Positions 8,830-16,341 of a stretch of DNA of 64,000 nt are shown here, in pieces. A program made the translations under genes and the position numbers. Position 1 is the stretch's first letter, and each line of letters starts with the position of its first letter. Origin of the DNA: Candidatus Rokuibacteriota bacterium (lineage in GTDB: Bacteria; Methylomirabilota; Methylomirabilia; Rokubacteriales; CSP1-6); the NCBI GenBank assembly GCA_003220495.1, contig QHSP01000024.1, positions 1 to 64,000 of the forward strand, given 5' to 3'. The notes below the pieces were generated by a model. That model did no database searches and was not told the DNA's origin. It was given only the letters and a program-made list of their open reading frames with translations.

Positions 8830-9954
8830 GTGAGCCTGCCATTCGGCTCGCCGATCCAGCCCATGCTGTCCAGCGCCGCCGAGCGCCTGCCCGGTGGCGA
8901 CGGGTGGCTCTTCGAGCCCAAGTGGGACGGCTTTCGCACCCTGGTATTTCGGGACGGCGACGACATCCTGCTGCAGAGCCGCGACGAGAAGCCGATGAAC
9001 CGCTACTTTCCCGAGCTCCTGGCGCCGCTGGGCCGCGCGCTGCCCGAGCGCTGCGTCGTCGACGGCGAGGTCGTGATCGTCGGCGCCGCCGGGCTCGACT
9101 TCGAGGCGCTGCTCTTGCGCATCCATCCTGCCGCGTCGCGGGTGAAGCTGCTGGCCGCCCAGTCGCCCGCCTCGTTCGTCGCCTGGGACCTCTTGGCGCT
9201 CGGAGACGAAGACCTGCGCGAGGCGCCGCTCGCGGAGCGCCGCGAGCGTCTCGAGCGCGTGCTTGCGGACGCCGAGCCGCCGGTGCATCTCTCGCCCGCG
9301 ACGCGCGACCGGGCGCTGGCCGAAGACTGGTTCCGTCGCTTCGAGGGCGCCGGCCTCGACGGCGTCATGGCCAAGCGTCTGGACGAGCCGTACCGCGCCG
9401 GCGAGCGCACGATGATCAAGGTCAAGCACTCGCGAACGGCCGACTGCGTGGTCGCCGGCTTTCGCTGGCACAAGAACGGCGCGGGCACGATGGTCGGCTC
9501 GCTCCTGCTCGGCCTCTACGACGACGACGGCACCCTGCACCACGTCGGCGTCACCGCCGCGTTCAACAACGCCGTCCGCAAGCAGCTCGTCACCGAGCTG
9601 GCGCCCCTGCGCGCGAACGCGCTCGAGGGTCATCCCTGGCGCGACTGGGCCGACGCGCAATCCGAGGCGACGGCGACGGGCCAGCGCATGCCGGGGGCGA
9701 GCAGCCGCTGGAATCGGGGCAAGGACCTGAGCTGGGAGCCGATCCGGCCCGAGCGTGTCTGCGAGGTCGCGTACGACCACATGCAGGGCACCCGCTTCCG
9801 GCACGCCGCGCAGTTCGTGCGCTGGCGCCCGGACAAGCGGCCGCGCGACTGCCGCTACGACCAGCTCGAGGTGACCCCCGCCTACGAGCTGGAGCGGGTC
9901 TTCGGCGCGCGCGACTCTCGCCGCTCGGGGTCGAAGTTGCGCCAGGGATCGTAG
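8830..9954 (+). CDS. ATP-dependent DNA ligase (LigD ligase-domain type)
   Basis: 374 residues starting at GTG. The adenylation motif FEPKWDGFR carries the nucleophilic lysine at K31; later ligase motifs include DGEVVIV, GLDGVMAKRL and MIKVKHSRTADCVV, and an OB-fold domain follows (GSLLLGLYDDDGTLHHVGV). This is the stand-alone form of the ligase module of bacterial non-homologous end joining. The final 24 codons overlap the end of the convergent LigD-polymerase gene by 73 bp. The two would be one polypeptide in Mycobacterium or Pseudomonas LigD. No ku gene is in the window. Confidence 0.92.
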   Translation: MSLPFGSPIQPMLSSAAERLPGGDGWLFEPKWDGFRTLVFRDGDDILLQSRDEKPMNRYFPELLAPLGRALPERCVVDGEVVIVGAAGLDFEALLLRIHPAASRVKLLAAQSPASFVAWDLLALGDEDLREAPLAERRERLERVLADAEPPVHLSPATRDRALAEDWFRRFEGAGLDGVMAKRLDEPYRAGERTMIKVKHSRTADCVVAGFRWHKNGAGTMVGSLLLGLYDDDGTLHHVGVTAAFNNAVRKQLVTELAPLRANALEGHPWRDWADAQSEATATGQRMPGASSRWNRGKDLSWEPIRPERVCEVAYDHMQGTRFRHAAQFVRWRPDKRPRDCRYDQLEVTPAYELERVFGARDSRRSGSKLRQGS

Positions 9955-11261
9955 TCGGGATCGGGCGGCTCCTCGACGGGACGATCGCGCTCGGGGACGT
10001 GGCGCAGGTTGAGCCGGATCCGCGTCCACGTGGACGAGCGGCCGCGCATCGAATCGACGAGGACGTCGTCGACCTCGAGCAGCGCCGCGGCCTCCGGATG
10101 ACGCGTCTTCCACCGCTCGAGGCCCGCGAGCGCGTCCTCCTTGTGCGGCGCCTTGGCCACCGTGATCAGTGGCTGAGTCGATCGGCGACGGCCGCTTCGA
10201 GCCTTCGCGGCGTCCGGGCTCTCCGCGGCGCCGACGCGCTTACGGCGTGAAGGCATGACGCGCGGAGGCTCGTCTTGCTGCTTCTTGTAGTGCGGCGGCC
10301 ACGGCGCGTCGCCGAGGCCCGCGGCTTCCTGGGCGGCGGAGAGCTCGAGGAGCCTGTCGAGCGATCCGGGCGCGGCGTCGATCGCCGCCGCGGAGTCGCC
10401 GCGTTCGGCCAGACGCGCCGGCGCGGTGACCAGGGTGAACGCGGCCGGATCGCAGTCGGCGACCTCGTCCCACTCGAGCGGCATGGAGACGCGCGCGTCG
10501 GGTGTGGGCCGGACTGACCAGGCCGACGCCACGGTGCGGTCCTTGGCGTTCTGGTTGTAGTCGATGAAGACCCCGTGACGCTCTTCCTTCCACCATTTGC
10601 TGGTCGCGATCTCGGGCGCGCGCCGTTCCACCTCGCGCGCGACGGCCAATGTCGCTCGGCGCACCTGGTCGAAGCTCCAGCGCCGCTCGATGCGCACGTA
10701 GACGTGGATGCCCCGCGAGCCGGACGTCTTCGGCCAGCCGCGCAGGTCGTGCTCGCCGAGCACGTCGCGGACGATCAGGGCCACGCGGCGGACGTCGTCC
10801 CAGCTCGTGCCGGGTCCGGGGTCGAGGTCGACGCGCAGCTCGTCCGGGTGCTCGAGATCGTCGGCCCGCACCGGATGCGGGTTCAGGTCGATGCATCCGA
10901 GGTTGACGATCCACAAGAGCTGGGCCGCGTCGCGCACGACGACCTCCCGCGCCGTCCGGCCGGAGGGGAAGCTCAGCTCCACCGTCTCGACCCACTCGGG
11001 ATGCTGATCGGGCGCCCGCTTTTGAAAGAACGGCTCGCCCTCGGCCCCGTTCACGTAGCGCTTGAGCACGATCGGCCGCTCCGCGATGCCGCGCAGCGCG
11101 CCCTCGGCGACCGCGGCGTAGTACTTCGCCAGGTCCAGCTTCGTATGGCCGGCTCGGGGGAAGAACACCTTGTCCGGGTTGGTGACCGCCACCTCGCGGC
11201 CGGCGACTTCCAGGAGGGTCTGCTGCACTTTCCCCACGCAGACAGTGTTGTCAATTCGCAC
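9882..11261 (-). CDS. LigD-type DNA polymerase/primase of NHEJ
   Basis: About 459 residues. The core follows the archaeo-eukaryotic primase fold of LigD polymerase: VAVTNPDKVFFPRAGHTKLD, QLLWIVNLGCIDLNPHP, the metal motif LRVDLDPGPG (DxD), WPKTSGSRGIHVYV and ASAWSVRPTPDARVSMPL. It fills gaps and adds nucleotides at breaks before sealing. After residue 330 a Lys/Arg-rich linker leads to an extra segment of about 70 residues (DVLVDSMRGRSSTWTRIRLN) that I do not recognise. No ATG fits; GTG at 11261 or another GTG 24-33 bp later could be the start, and no strong ribosome site decides. Its end overlaps the ligase gene. Confidence 0.88.
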   Translation of the reverse strand: MRIDNTVCVGKVQQTLLEVAGREVAVTNPDKVFFPRAGHTKLDLAKYYAAVAEGALRGIAERPIVLKRYVNGAEGEPFFQKRAPDQHPEWVETVELSFPSGRTAREVVVRDAAQLLWIVNLGCIDLNPHPVRADDLEHPDELRVDLDPGPGTSWDDVRRVALIVRDVLGEHDLRGWPKTSGSRGIHVYVRIERRWSFDQVRRATLAVAREVERRAPEIATSKWWKEERHGVFIDYNQNAKDRTVASAWSVRPTPDARVSMPLEWDEVADCDPAAFTLVTAPARLAERGDSAAAIDAAPGSLDRLLELSAAQEAAGLGDAPWPPHYKKQQDEPPRVMPSRRKRVGAAESPDAAKARSGRRRSTQPLITVAKAPHKEDALAGLERWKTRHPEAAALLEVDDVLVDSMRGRSSTWTRIRLNLRHVPERDRPVEEPPDPDYDPWRNFDPERRESRAPKTRSSS

Positions 11262-11448
11262 CCGGCGCGCAAGACGGCGATCGGTCGGCGGCCGACCCGC
11301 GGAGGGGTCCTCGCGGATGCGAGCCTGTTTTCCCGGGGTACTGTCGATTTGAAGCCTGCTCGTTCGACTCTCTCGTGAGACGCAGATGAAGCGCCTGTTC
11401 CCCGGCCGTACATCGACCGCACATCCAGGCACATATAAGGAAGGAGTC

Positions 11449-12360
11449 ATGACGATGACATCAGCGATGCAAGTCCAGCCCTACCTGTTCTTCGAGGGGC
11501 GCTGCCAGGAGGCGCTCGAGTTCTACCGCCGGGCTCTCGGCGCCGAGGTGACCGCCCTCATGCGCTACAAGGAGAGCCCTGATCCCGGGATGATCCAGCC
11601 GGGCTCCGAGGACAAGGTGATGCACGCGAGCTTCCGAGTCGGCGAGACCACCGTGCTCGCGTCCGACGGGCGATGCGGAGGCCACCCGAGCTTCCAGGGC
11701 TTCGCGCTCTCGTTGACGGTGGCGAACGAAGCCGAGGCCGACCGGCTGTTCGGGGCTCTCGTCGACGGCGGGCAGGTGATCATGCCGCTGACCGCGACGT
11801 TCTTCTCGCCGCGCTTCGGCATGACCACCGACCGCTTCGGCGTGTCCTGGATGGTCTACGTGGCGCCCCAGGGCCAGGGCAAGGGCGGCAAGAGCGAGGC
11901 GCTCGCGAAGCAGCTCGAAGCCAAAGCTGCGGAAGCGTTGGCCACGCTCGAGCGCCTCAGCGATGCGGACTGGAAGAAAGTGACCCAGGCCGAGAAATGG
12001 TCGGTGGGCGTGACCGCGCACCACTACGCCGGTGCGCTCGAGCCGATCGCCGGGATGATCGAGACGGTCGCGTCCGGGCGATCGTTCGCGCCTTTCGCCC
12101 CGGGGGCGATCGACGAGATGAACGCCGCGCACGCGCGAGACCACGCCGGGTGCACCAGGGCCGAGACGATCGAGCTGCTCCGCAAGGGGACCGCCGTGGC
12201 CGCCACGACCGTCAGAGCGCTCCGGGACGACCAGCTCGCGAAGAGCGCCCAGGTCATGGCGGGCATCCCGCCGATGACCGTGGAACAGCTCATCACCGGC
12301 GGGCTGCTCGCGCACCTCGACGAGCATTTCGGCAGCATCAAGAAGACCGTCGGACGCTGA
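11449..12360 (+). CDS. Fusion of PhnB-like VOC domain and DinB-like domain
   Basis: 303 residues, with AAGGAAGGAG before the ATG at 11449. The first 140 residues match the PhnB/glyoxalase (VOC) family: QPYLFFEGRCQEALEFYRRA and TTDRFGVSWMVY are typical. From about residue 150 the sequence changes to a helical DinB/maleylpyruvate-isomerase-like bundle, with candidate metal histidines in TAHHYAGA and LAHLDEHF. Both halves are usually separate genes. VOC proteins bind metal and act on small electrophiles; DinB proteins are thiol-dependent transferases or metal-binding hydrolases. The joint role is unknown. Divergent from the LigD polymerase. Confidence 0.8.
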   Translation: MTMTSAMQVQPYLFFEGRCQEALEFYRRALGAEVTALMRYKESPDPGMIQPGSEDKVMHASFRVGETTVLASDGRCGGHPSFQGFALSLTVANEAEADRLFGALVDGGQVIMPLTATFFSPRFGMTTDRFGVSWMVYVAPQGQGKGGKSEALAKQLEAKAAEALATLERLSDADWKKVTQAEKWSVGVTAHHYAGALEPIAGMIETVASGRSFAPFAPGAIDEMNAAHARDHAGCTRAETIELLRKGTAVAATTVRALRDDQLAKSAQVMAGIPPMTVEQLITGGLLAHLDEHFGSIKKTVGR

Positions 12361-12488
12361 GGGAGGTTGCCAGCGCGGCAGTGCGACCCTGGCGCTCGGC
12401 ACGCACAGCGAGGTGCACGGCAAGAACACCGACCCCGCGCGTCACATGGTGGCGCTGGAAACCGGCGACGACGGACTTCTTTTTGCCG

Positions 12489-12518
12489 TTGACACGCTCC
12501 GCGCAAAGGCCCTAGGTT
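12489..12518 (+). promoter_or_regulatory. Candidate promoter with leaderless start
   Basis: TTGACA (12489-12494) and TAGGTT (12513-12518) are 18 bp apart. The -10 ends six bases before the ATG at 12525, so transcription would begin at or near the start codon. No ribosome site is present, which agrees with a leaderless mRNA. Confidence 0.4.
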
Positions 12519-12524
12519 CGCGGC

Positions 12525-13316
12525 ATGAGATCTCGCTTCGTGGCCGTCACCCTGGTGGCTCCGCTCCTGATGGCCCTGTCGCCAGCGGCCGTCGCGCAGG
12601 AGACGTTGACGAATCAGTCCGTCGTCGAGATGGTCAAGGCAGGACTGTCCGAGCGCGTCATCATCGCGAAGATCCGGACGAGCCCGACGAATTTCGACAC
12701 CCGGACCGACGCGCTGATCGCGCTGAAGAACAACGGGGTGTCCGAGCAGGTCATCGAGGCGATCATGTCGCCGTCGGCGCCGCCGGCGGCCGCCGCCGCG
12801 CCCCCGCCGCCGCCGAGCGCTCCGGCCGGCAGCGTCGCGATGGCGCCGCCGCGCGCCGCCGGGCCGTCGCGGCCGACCGTGTTTCTCGTCGCCGGAGGGA
12901 AAGAGGTCGAGCTGATGGCGGCGAGCGGCGAGGTCCAGAGGAATCGAACGCCGTACTCTCGATCGACCGAGCTGGTGATTGGGGGGAACAAGGCAAAGTA
13001 CCGGACGGCGGAGCGGCAGCCGGTGTTCGTAATCACGACCGAGCTCGGTGAGATGCCGCTCGTCCGTCTCGACCCTGGCAAGTCCGATCGCAATCTGAAG
13101 ATCGGCAGCGGGTCACGCGCGCCGTATGGCGGCTCGACGTCCTCTCGCGGGATACGCAGCGAAGACATGATCGAGGTCAGCGCCGAGCGGGACAGTCGAG
13201 GATTCTATCGAATCAAGCCGCGGACGCCGCTGCCGCCCGGCGAATACGGGTTCGTCTCGACCCGCGGCGGCAGCCCGAATGCGGGCAGTACCATTTACGA
13301 TTTCGGAGTCGACTGA
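12525..13316 (+). CDS. Secreted hypothetical protein with Pro/Ala linker
   Basis: 263 residues. A signal peptide (MRSRFVAVTLVAPLLMALSP, cleaved after VAQ near 25) is followed by a short helical module, VVEMVKAGLSERVIIAKIR with ALKNNGVSEQVIEAIM, which I have seen repeatedly in secreted proteins of soil bacteria but which has no assigned role. A Pro/Ala-rich linker spans about residues 86-112. The C-terminal part is a beta-rich domain ending with PLPPGEYGF, a motif common in envelope-associated proteins. There is no ribosome site; a promoter sits immediately upstream. Function unknown. Confidence 0.75.
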   Translation: MRSRFVAVTLVAPLLMALSPAAVAQETLTNQSVVEMVKAGLSERVIIAKIRTSPTNFDTRTDALIALKNNGVSEQVIEAIMSPSAPPAAAAAPPPPPSAPAGSVAMAPPRAAGPSRPTVFLVAGGKEVELMAASGEVQRNRTPYSRSTELVIGGNKAKYRTAERQPVFVITTELGEMPLVRLDPGKSDRNLKIGSGSRAPYGGSTSSRGIRSEDMIEVSAERDSRGFYRIKPRTPLPPGEYGFVSTRGGSPNAGSTIYDFGVD

Positions 13317-13332
13317 GAGATCCGGCCCGCTT

Positions 13333-13845
13333 TCACTCGAACGGGTGTCCGTACCGCTCGAGGTGGGTTACCTCGCGCAGCGCTTTCCGTTGCTTCTTGC
13401 CTCGCCCCACGGCGCGCGCCGGGTAGCCGAACGGAAGGATCGCGAGCACCTCGAGGGCGGCCGGGATGTCGAGCAGGGCCTTGACCTGCTCGAGCCCGCC
13501 GAAGCCCACCCAGTTCGAGCCGACGCCGTCGGCCCACGCCGTCAGCAGCATGGACTGGATCGCGCGGCTCGCGTCGGAGACGGCGAAGCGTGTCTTGTCG
13601 GTGGCCACGACGACGGCCAGCGGCGCCTGCGCCACGTACGGCCCGCTCGATGCGAGCGCCCCGAGCCGGCGCAGCATCGCGCCGTCACGGACCACGATGA
13701 AGTGCCATGGTTGCCGGTTCATCCCGCTGCCCGTGAGCTGTCCCGCCTCCACGATCCTGTGAACCACCGCGTCGGGCACCGGCTTCGGCTGGTAGCTGCG
13801 CACGGCCAGGAGCGTGCGAACGGCCTCGAAAGCGTCCATCGCCAT
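13333..13845 (-). CDS. Nitroreductase-family flavoprotein
   Basis: 170 residues. AVRTLLAVRSYQPKPVP near the start, GSGMNRQPWHFIVVRD and the C-terminal AILPFGYPARA form the FMN-binding pattern of the nitroreductase family; these enzymes reduce nitro compounds, quinones or flavins using NAD(P)H. ATG 13845 was selected because GGGAGG stands six bases upstream; longer readings add a non-conserved Arg-rich stretch. It converges with the secreted protein ending at 13316 and is divergent from the LLM monooxygenase, 169 bp away. The substrate cannot be told. Confidence 0.87.
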   Translation of the reverse strand: MAMDAFEAVRTLLAVRSYQPKPVPDAVVHRIVEAGQLTGSGMNRQPWHFIVVRDGAMLRRLGALASSGPYVAQAPLAVVVATDKTRFAVSDASRAIQSMLLTAWADGVGSNWVGFGGLEQVKALLDIPAALEVLAILPFGYPARAVGRGKKQRKALREVTHLERYGHPFE

Positions 13846-14014
13846 CTGTTCCTCCCAGGGAATGTCGTCTTCACCAGTGTGCGCCCGGGTTTCCGGTAAC
13901 GCACGATCGGCGGCTCGGCGCGGCCCGCCGCGCCCGCTCGCGTCCGCCGCACGGCGCGAGCGCGCAGTATAATCTGGGGCCGTCGAACGTTCGGCGGGAA
14001 CGGAGGAGACCCAC

Positions 14015-15097
14015 ATGCACGTCGGCCTGGTGATGGAATGCGACTACCGCGAGGGCAGGACGCAAGAGGAAGCGTTTTCCGAGGCGATGTCCATCGCCGA
14101 GATCGCCGAGACTCAGGGGCTCGACGGCGTCTGGCTGGCCGAGCGGCACTTCGCGATGCACCGGAGGCCGACTGATCCGATGGGCGCGGGCATCCCGTCG
14201 ATCGCCTCGGTGCCGCTCGTGCTCGGCGCGGCCATCGCCGCGCGCACGTCACGGCTCAGGATCGGCACCGGCGTCAGCGTGCTTCCGCTCTGTCATCCGA
14301 TCCGCACCGCCGAAGAGGCCGCCACCGTCGATCAGATCAGCAAAGGCCGCCTCGACTTCGGCGTCGGGCGCAGCGGGTTTCCACGCGCCTACTCGGGCTA
14401 TGGCGTTCGCTACGACGAGAGCCGCGAGCGCTTCCAGGAGTCGCTCGACGTCATCCTCAAGGCCTGGACGCGAGAGGGCTTCTCGCACGCCGGCAAATAC
14501 TTCTCGGCCGACAATCTGACCGTCGTGCCGCGCCCGTACCAGAAACCGCACCCGCCGATCTGGGTGGCGGCGACGACGCCCGACACGTTTCCGATGGTCG
14601 GACGCATGGGCTTTTCGCTCGTCACCGGGCTGCGCGGCTTCGACGTGCCCGAGGCCGTCGGCCATCTCGGCGCCTACCGCGCCGCGCGGCGAGAGAGCGG
14701 CCACGCCGGCGACGGCAACGTCTACCTGCGCATTCCCGTCTACGTCGCCGACACGGCGGCTCAGGCACGCTCGGAGCCGGAAGACAGCACGATGCGGTCG
14801 TATCGCCGGCTGGCCGAGAATTTCGCCTCTTCGGTCGGGACGATGGGGACGACGTCCTCCGAGGAGCGTGCGGAGCGGGCGGAGCGTCTCTCCAGCCTGA
14901 CCTACGACGACGTGCTGCGCGATCGCGTCGCGTACGGCACGCCGGACATGGTGGTCGACCGGCTGCGGCAGCTGCGCGACGAGCTCGGCCTGGCCGGGGT
15001 CATCATCGAGTCGAACGTCGGCGGGCGAATCCCGCTCGAGCGCGTGCTCCACTCGATCCGTCTCTACGCGCAAGAGGTGGCTCCGCGCCTGCGCTAG
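14015..15097 (+). CDS. LLM-class flavin-dependent oxidoreductase
   Basis: 360 residues, starting after a CGGAGGAG ribosome site. The bacterial-luciferase-like fold is clear: MHVGLVMECDYREG, GLDGVWLAERHF, TSRLRIGTGVSVLPL, QISKGRLDFGVGRSGF and PRPYQKPHPPIWVAAT. Such enzymes use FMNH2 or F420 to oxidise alkanes, sulfonates, aldehydes or heterocycles. No flavin reductase is adjacent, although the divergent nitroreductase could supply reduced flavin. No neighbour on the same strand suggests an operon. Confidence 0.9.
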   Translation: MHVGLVMECDYREGRTQEEAFSEAMSIAEIAETQGLDGVWLAERHFAMHRRPTDPMGAGIPSIASVPLVLGAAIAARTSRLRIGTGVSVLPLCHPIRTAEEAATVDQISKGRLDFGVGRSGFPRAYSGYGVRYDESRERFQESLDVILKAWTREGFSHAGKYFSADNLTVVPRPYQKPHPPIWVAATTPDTFPMVGRMGFSLVTGLRGFDVPEAVGHLGAYRAARRESGHAGDGNVYLRIPVYVADTAAQARSEPEDSTMRSYRRLAENFASSVGTMGTTSSEERAERAERLSSLTYDDVLRDRVAYGTPDMVVDRLRQLRDELGLAGVIIESNVGGRIPLERVLHSIRLYAQEVAPRLR

Positions 15098-15129
15098 TCC
15101 CGGGCGACGAGGCGCGATTCGAGGAGGTT

Positions 15130-15174
15130 CGCGCTGCAGGCCGTCGCGGGGCTGGGCCCCGCCGGGCGAGGCGC
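15130..15174 (+). repeat. Dispersed structured repeat, copy 2
   Basis: A shorter copy with core GCGGGGC-TGG-GCCCCGC and partly preserved outer arms (GCGC, GGCCG, GCGC). It ends 44 bp before the ATG at 15219 and has the same orientation as that gene. Confidence 0.8.
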
Positions 15175-15218
15175 AGTTCTAGGTGCTAGATGCTCGATGC
15201 TAGATGAAGGAGAGGGCC

Positions 15219-16256
15219 ATGACGATGAATCGCCGATCCTACGTGTACGTCGGCCTGGCTGGCGAAACCGCTCCGGGCCGGCCCGTCAAATCCGGTCTCT
15301 ATCGCATTGGAGCCGGCGACGATCATTGGGAGCTCGCGACGCGCGGTCTTCCGGCCGCGCCCGCCATCCGGGCGATCGCCATGCACCCGGAGCATCCCGA
15401 CACCATCTATGTCGGCACGCAGGACGGTCCGTATCGGAGCACCGACCACGGAGAGCACTGGGAGAAGCTCGACGTCCCGGACCACGGCTTGCCGGTCTGG
15501 TCCCTGGCGTTCGACCCGCGCAACGCGCAGGTGCTGTACGCGGGGTACGAGAACTGTGAGATCTATCGCAGCGAGGACGGCGGCCAGCGCTGGCGACAGC
15601 TCCCGGTCACCGTCCGCTTTCCCGAGGTGACGGTGGCCGCCGGGTCCAACCCGGCCAAGCGAGTCCTGAAGCTGGCCGCGAATCCGGCAGACCCCGACGA
15701 GATCTACGGCGCCATCGAGGTCGGCGGCGTCATCCGCAGCCTCGACGGCGGCGAGCACTGGGAGAACATGAGCCACGGGCAGTACGTCAACGACGACACC
15801 GTGGACATGCACGGCGTGCTGGTCGGGCGCTGGCGCCCCGGCCAGGTCTTCGCGATCGGCCGCGCCGGCCTGTTCAGCAGCGTCGATCGGGGTGAGCACT
15901 GGGCCAGCGCGCGGCTCGAGCCGCTGAATCCCAACGGACAGACCTACTGCCGCGATATCCGCGAGGCCCCGGGCGACTCGAAGACCATCTGGGTGGCCGC
16001 CGGCGCGAATTTTCAGAGCGAGCTCGGCGTTCTGTTCCGCAGCAAGGACGGCGGGACCAGCTGGACGAAGGTCGACATGGGCGTGAAGCCGAGAACCACG
16101 ATGTTCACGCTCGCCTTCGACGCGCGGCAGCCCAAGCGCATGTACTGCGCGACCAGCGGCGGCGAGGTGTTCGGTAGCGAGGACGGCGGCCAGAGCTGGA
16201 TCGCGCGACCCTTGCCGGAGGGCGCCACGCAGGTCTACGCGATGGGCTGCGCGTAG
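15219..16256 (+). CDS. BNR/sialidase-like repeat protein (beta-propeller)
   Basis: About 345 residues containing repeated units of the form IYVGTQDGPYRSTDHGEHWE, IYRSEDGGQRW, VIRSLDGGEHWE, LFRSKDGGTSW and VFGSEDGGQSW, the Asp-box (SxDxGxxW) repeats of sialidase/photosystem-assembly/Vps10-like beta-propellers. At least six units are visible, enough for one propeller. There is no signal peptide, so it is probably cytoplasmic. The ATG at 15219 follows AAGGAG with seven-base spacing. Asp-box proteins are often scaffolds rather than glycosidases; no catalytic triad of a sialidase is seen. The 50-bp element precedes it. Confidence 0.82.
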   Translation: MTMNRRSYVYVGLAGETAPGRPVKSGLYRIGAGDDHWELATRGLPAAPAIRAIAMHPEHPDTIYVGTQDGPYRSTDHGEHWEKLDVPDHGLPVWSLAFDPRNAQVLYAGYENCEIYRSEDGGQRWRQLPVTVRFPEVTVAAGSNPAKRVLKLAANPADPDEIYGAIEVGGVIRSLDGGEHWENMSHGQYVNDDTVDMHGVLVGRWRPGQVFAIGRAGLFSSVDRGEHWASARLEPLNPNGQTYCRDIREAPGDSKTIWVAAGANFQSELGVLFRSKDGGTSWTKVDMGVKPRTTMFTLAFDARQPKRMYCATSGGEVFGSEDGGQSWIARPLPEGATQVYAMGCA

Positions 16257-16341
16257 CGCCTCGCGGCCTGACGGCACGCAGGTAGCGGCCTACCCCCCGC
16301 GCCAGCGGGCGCGTCCGCCGAACACGATAGAATCCAGAGCC

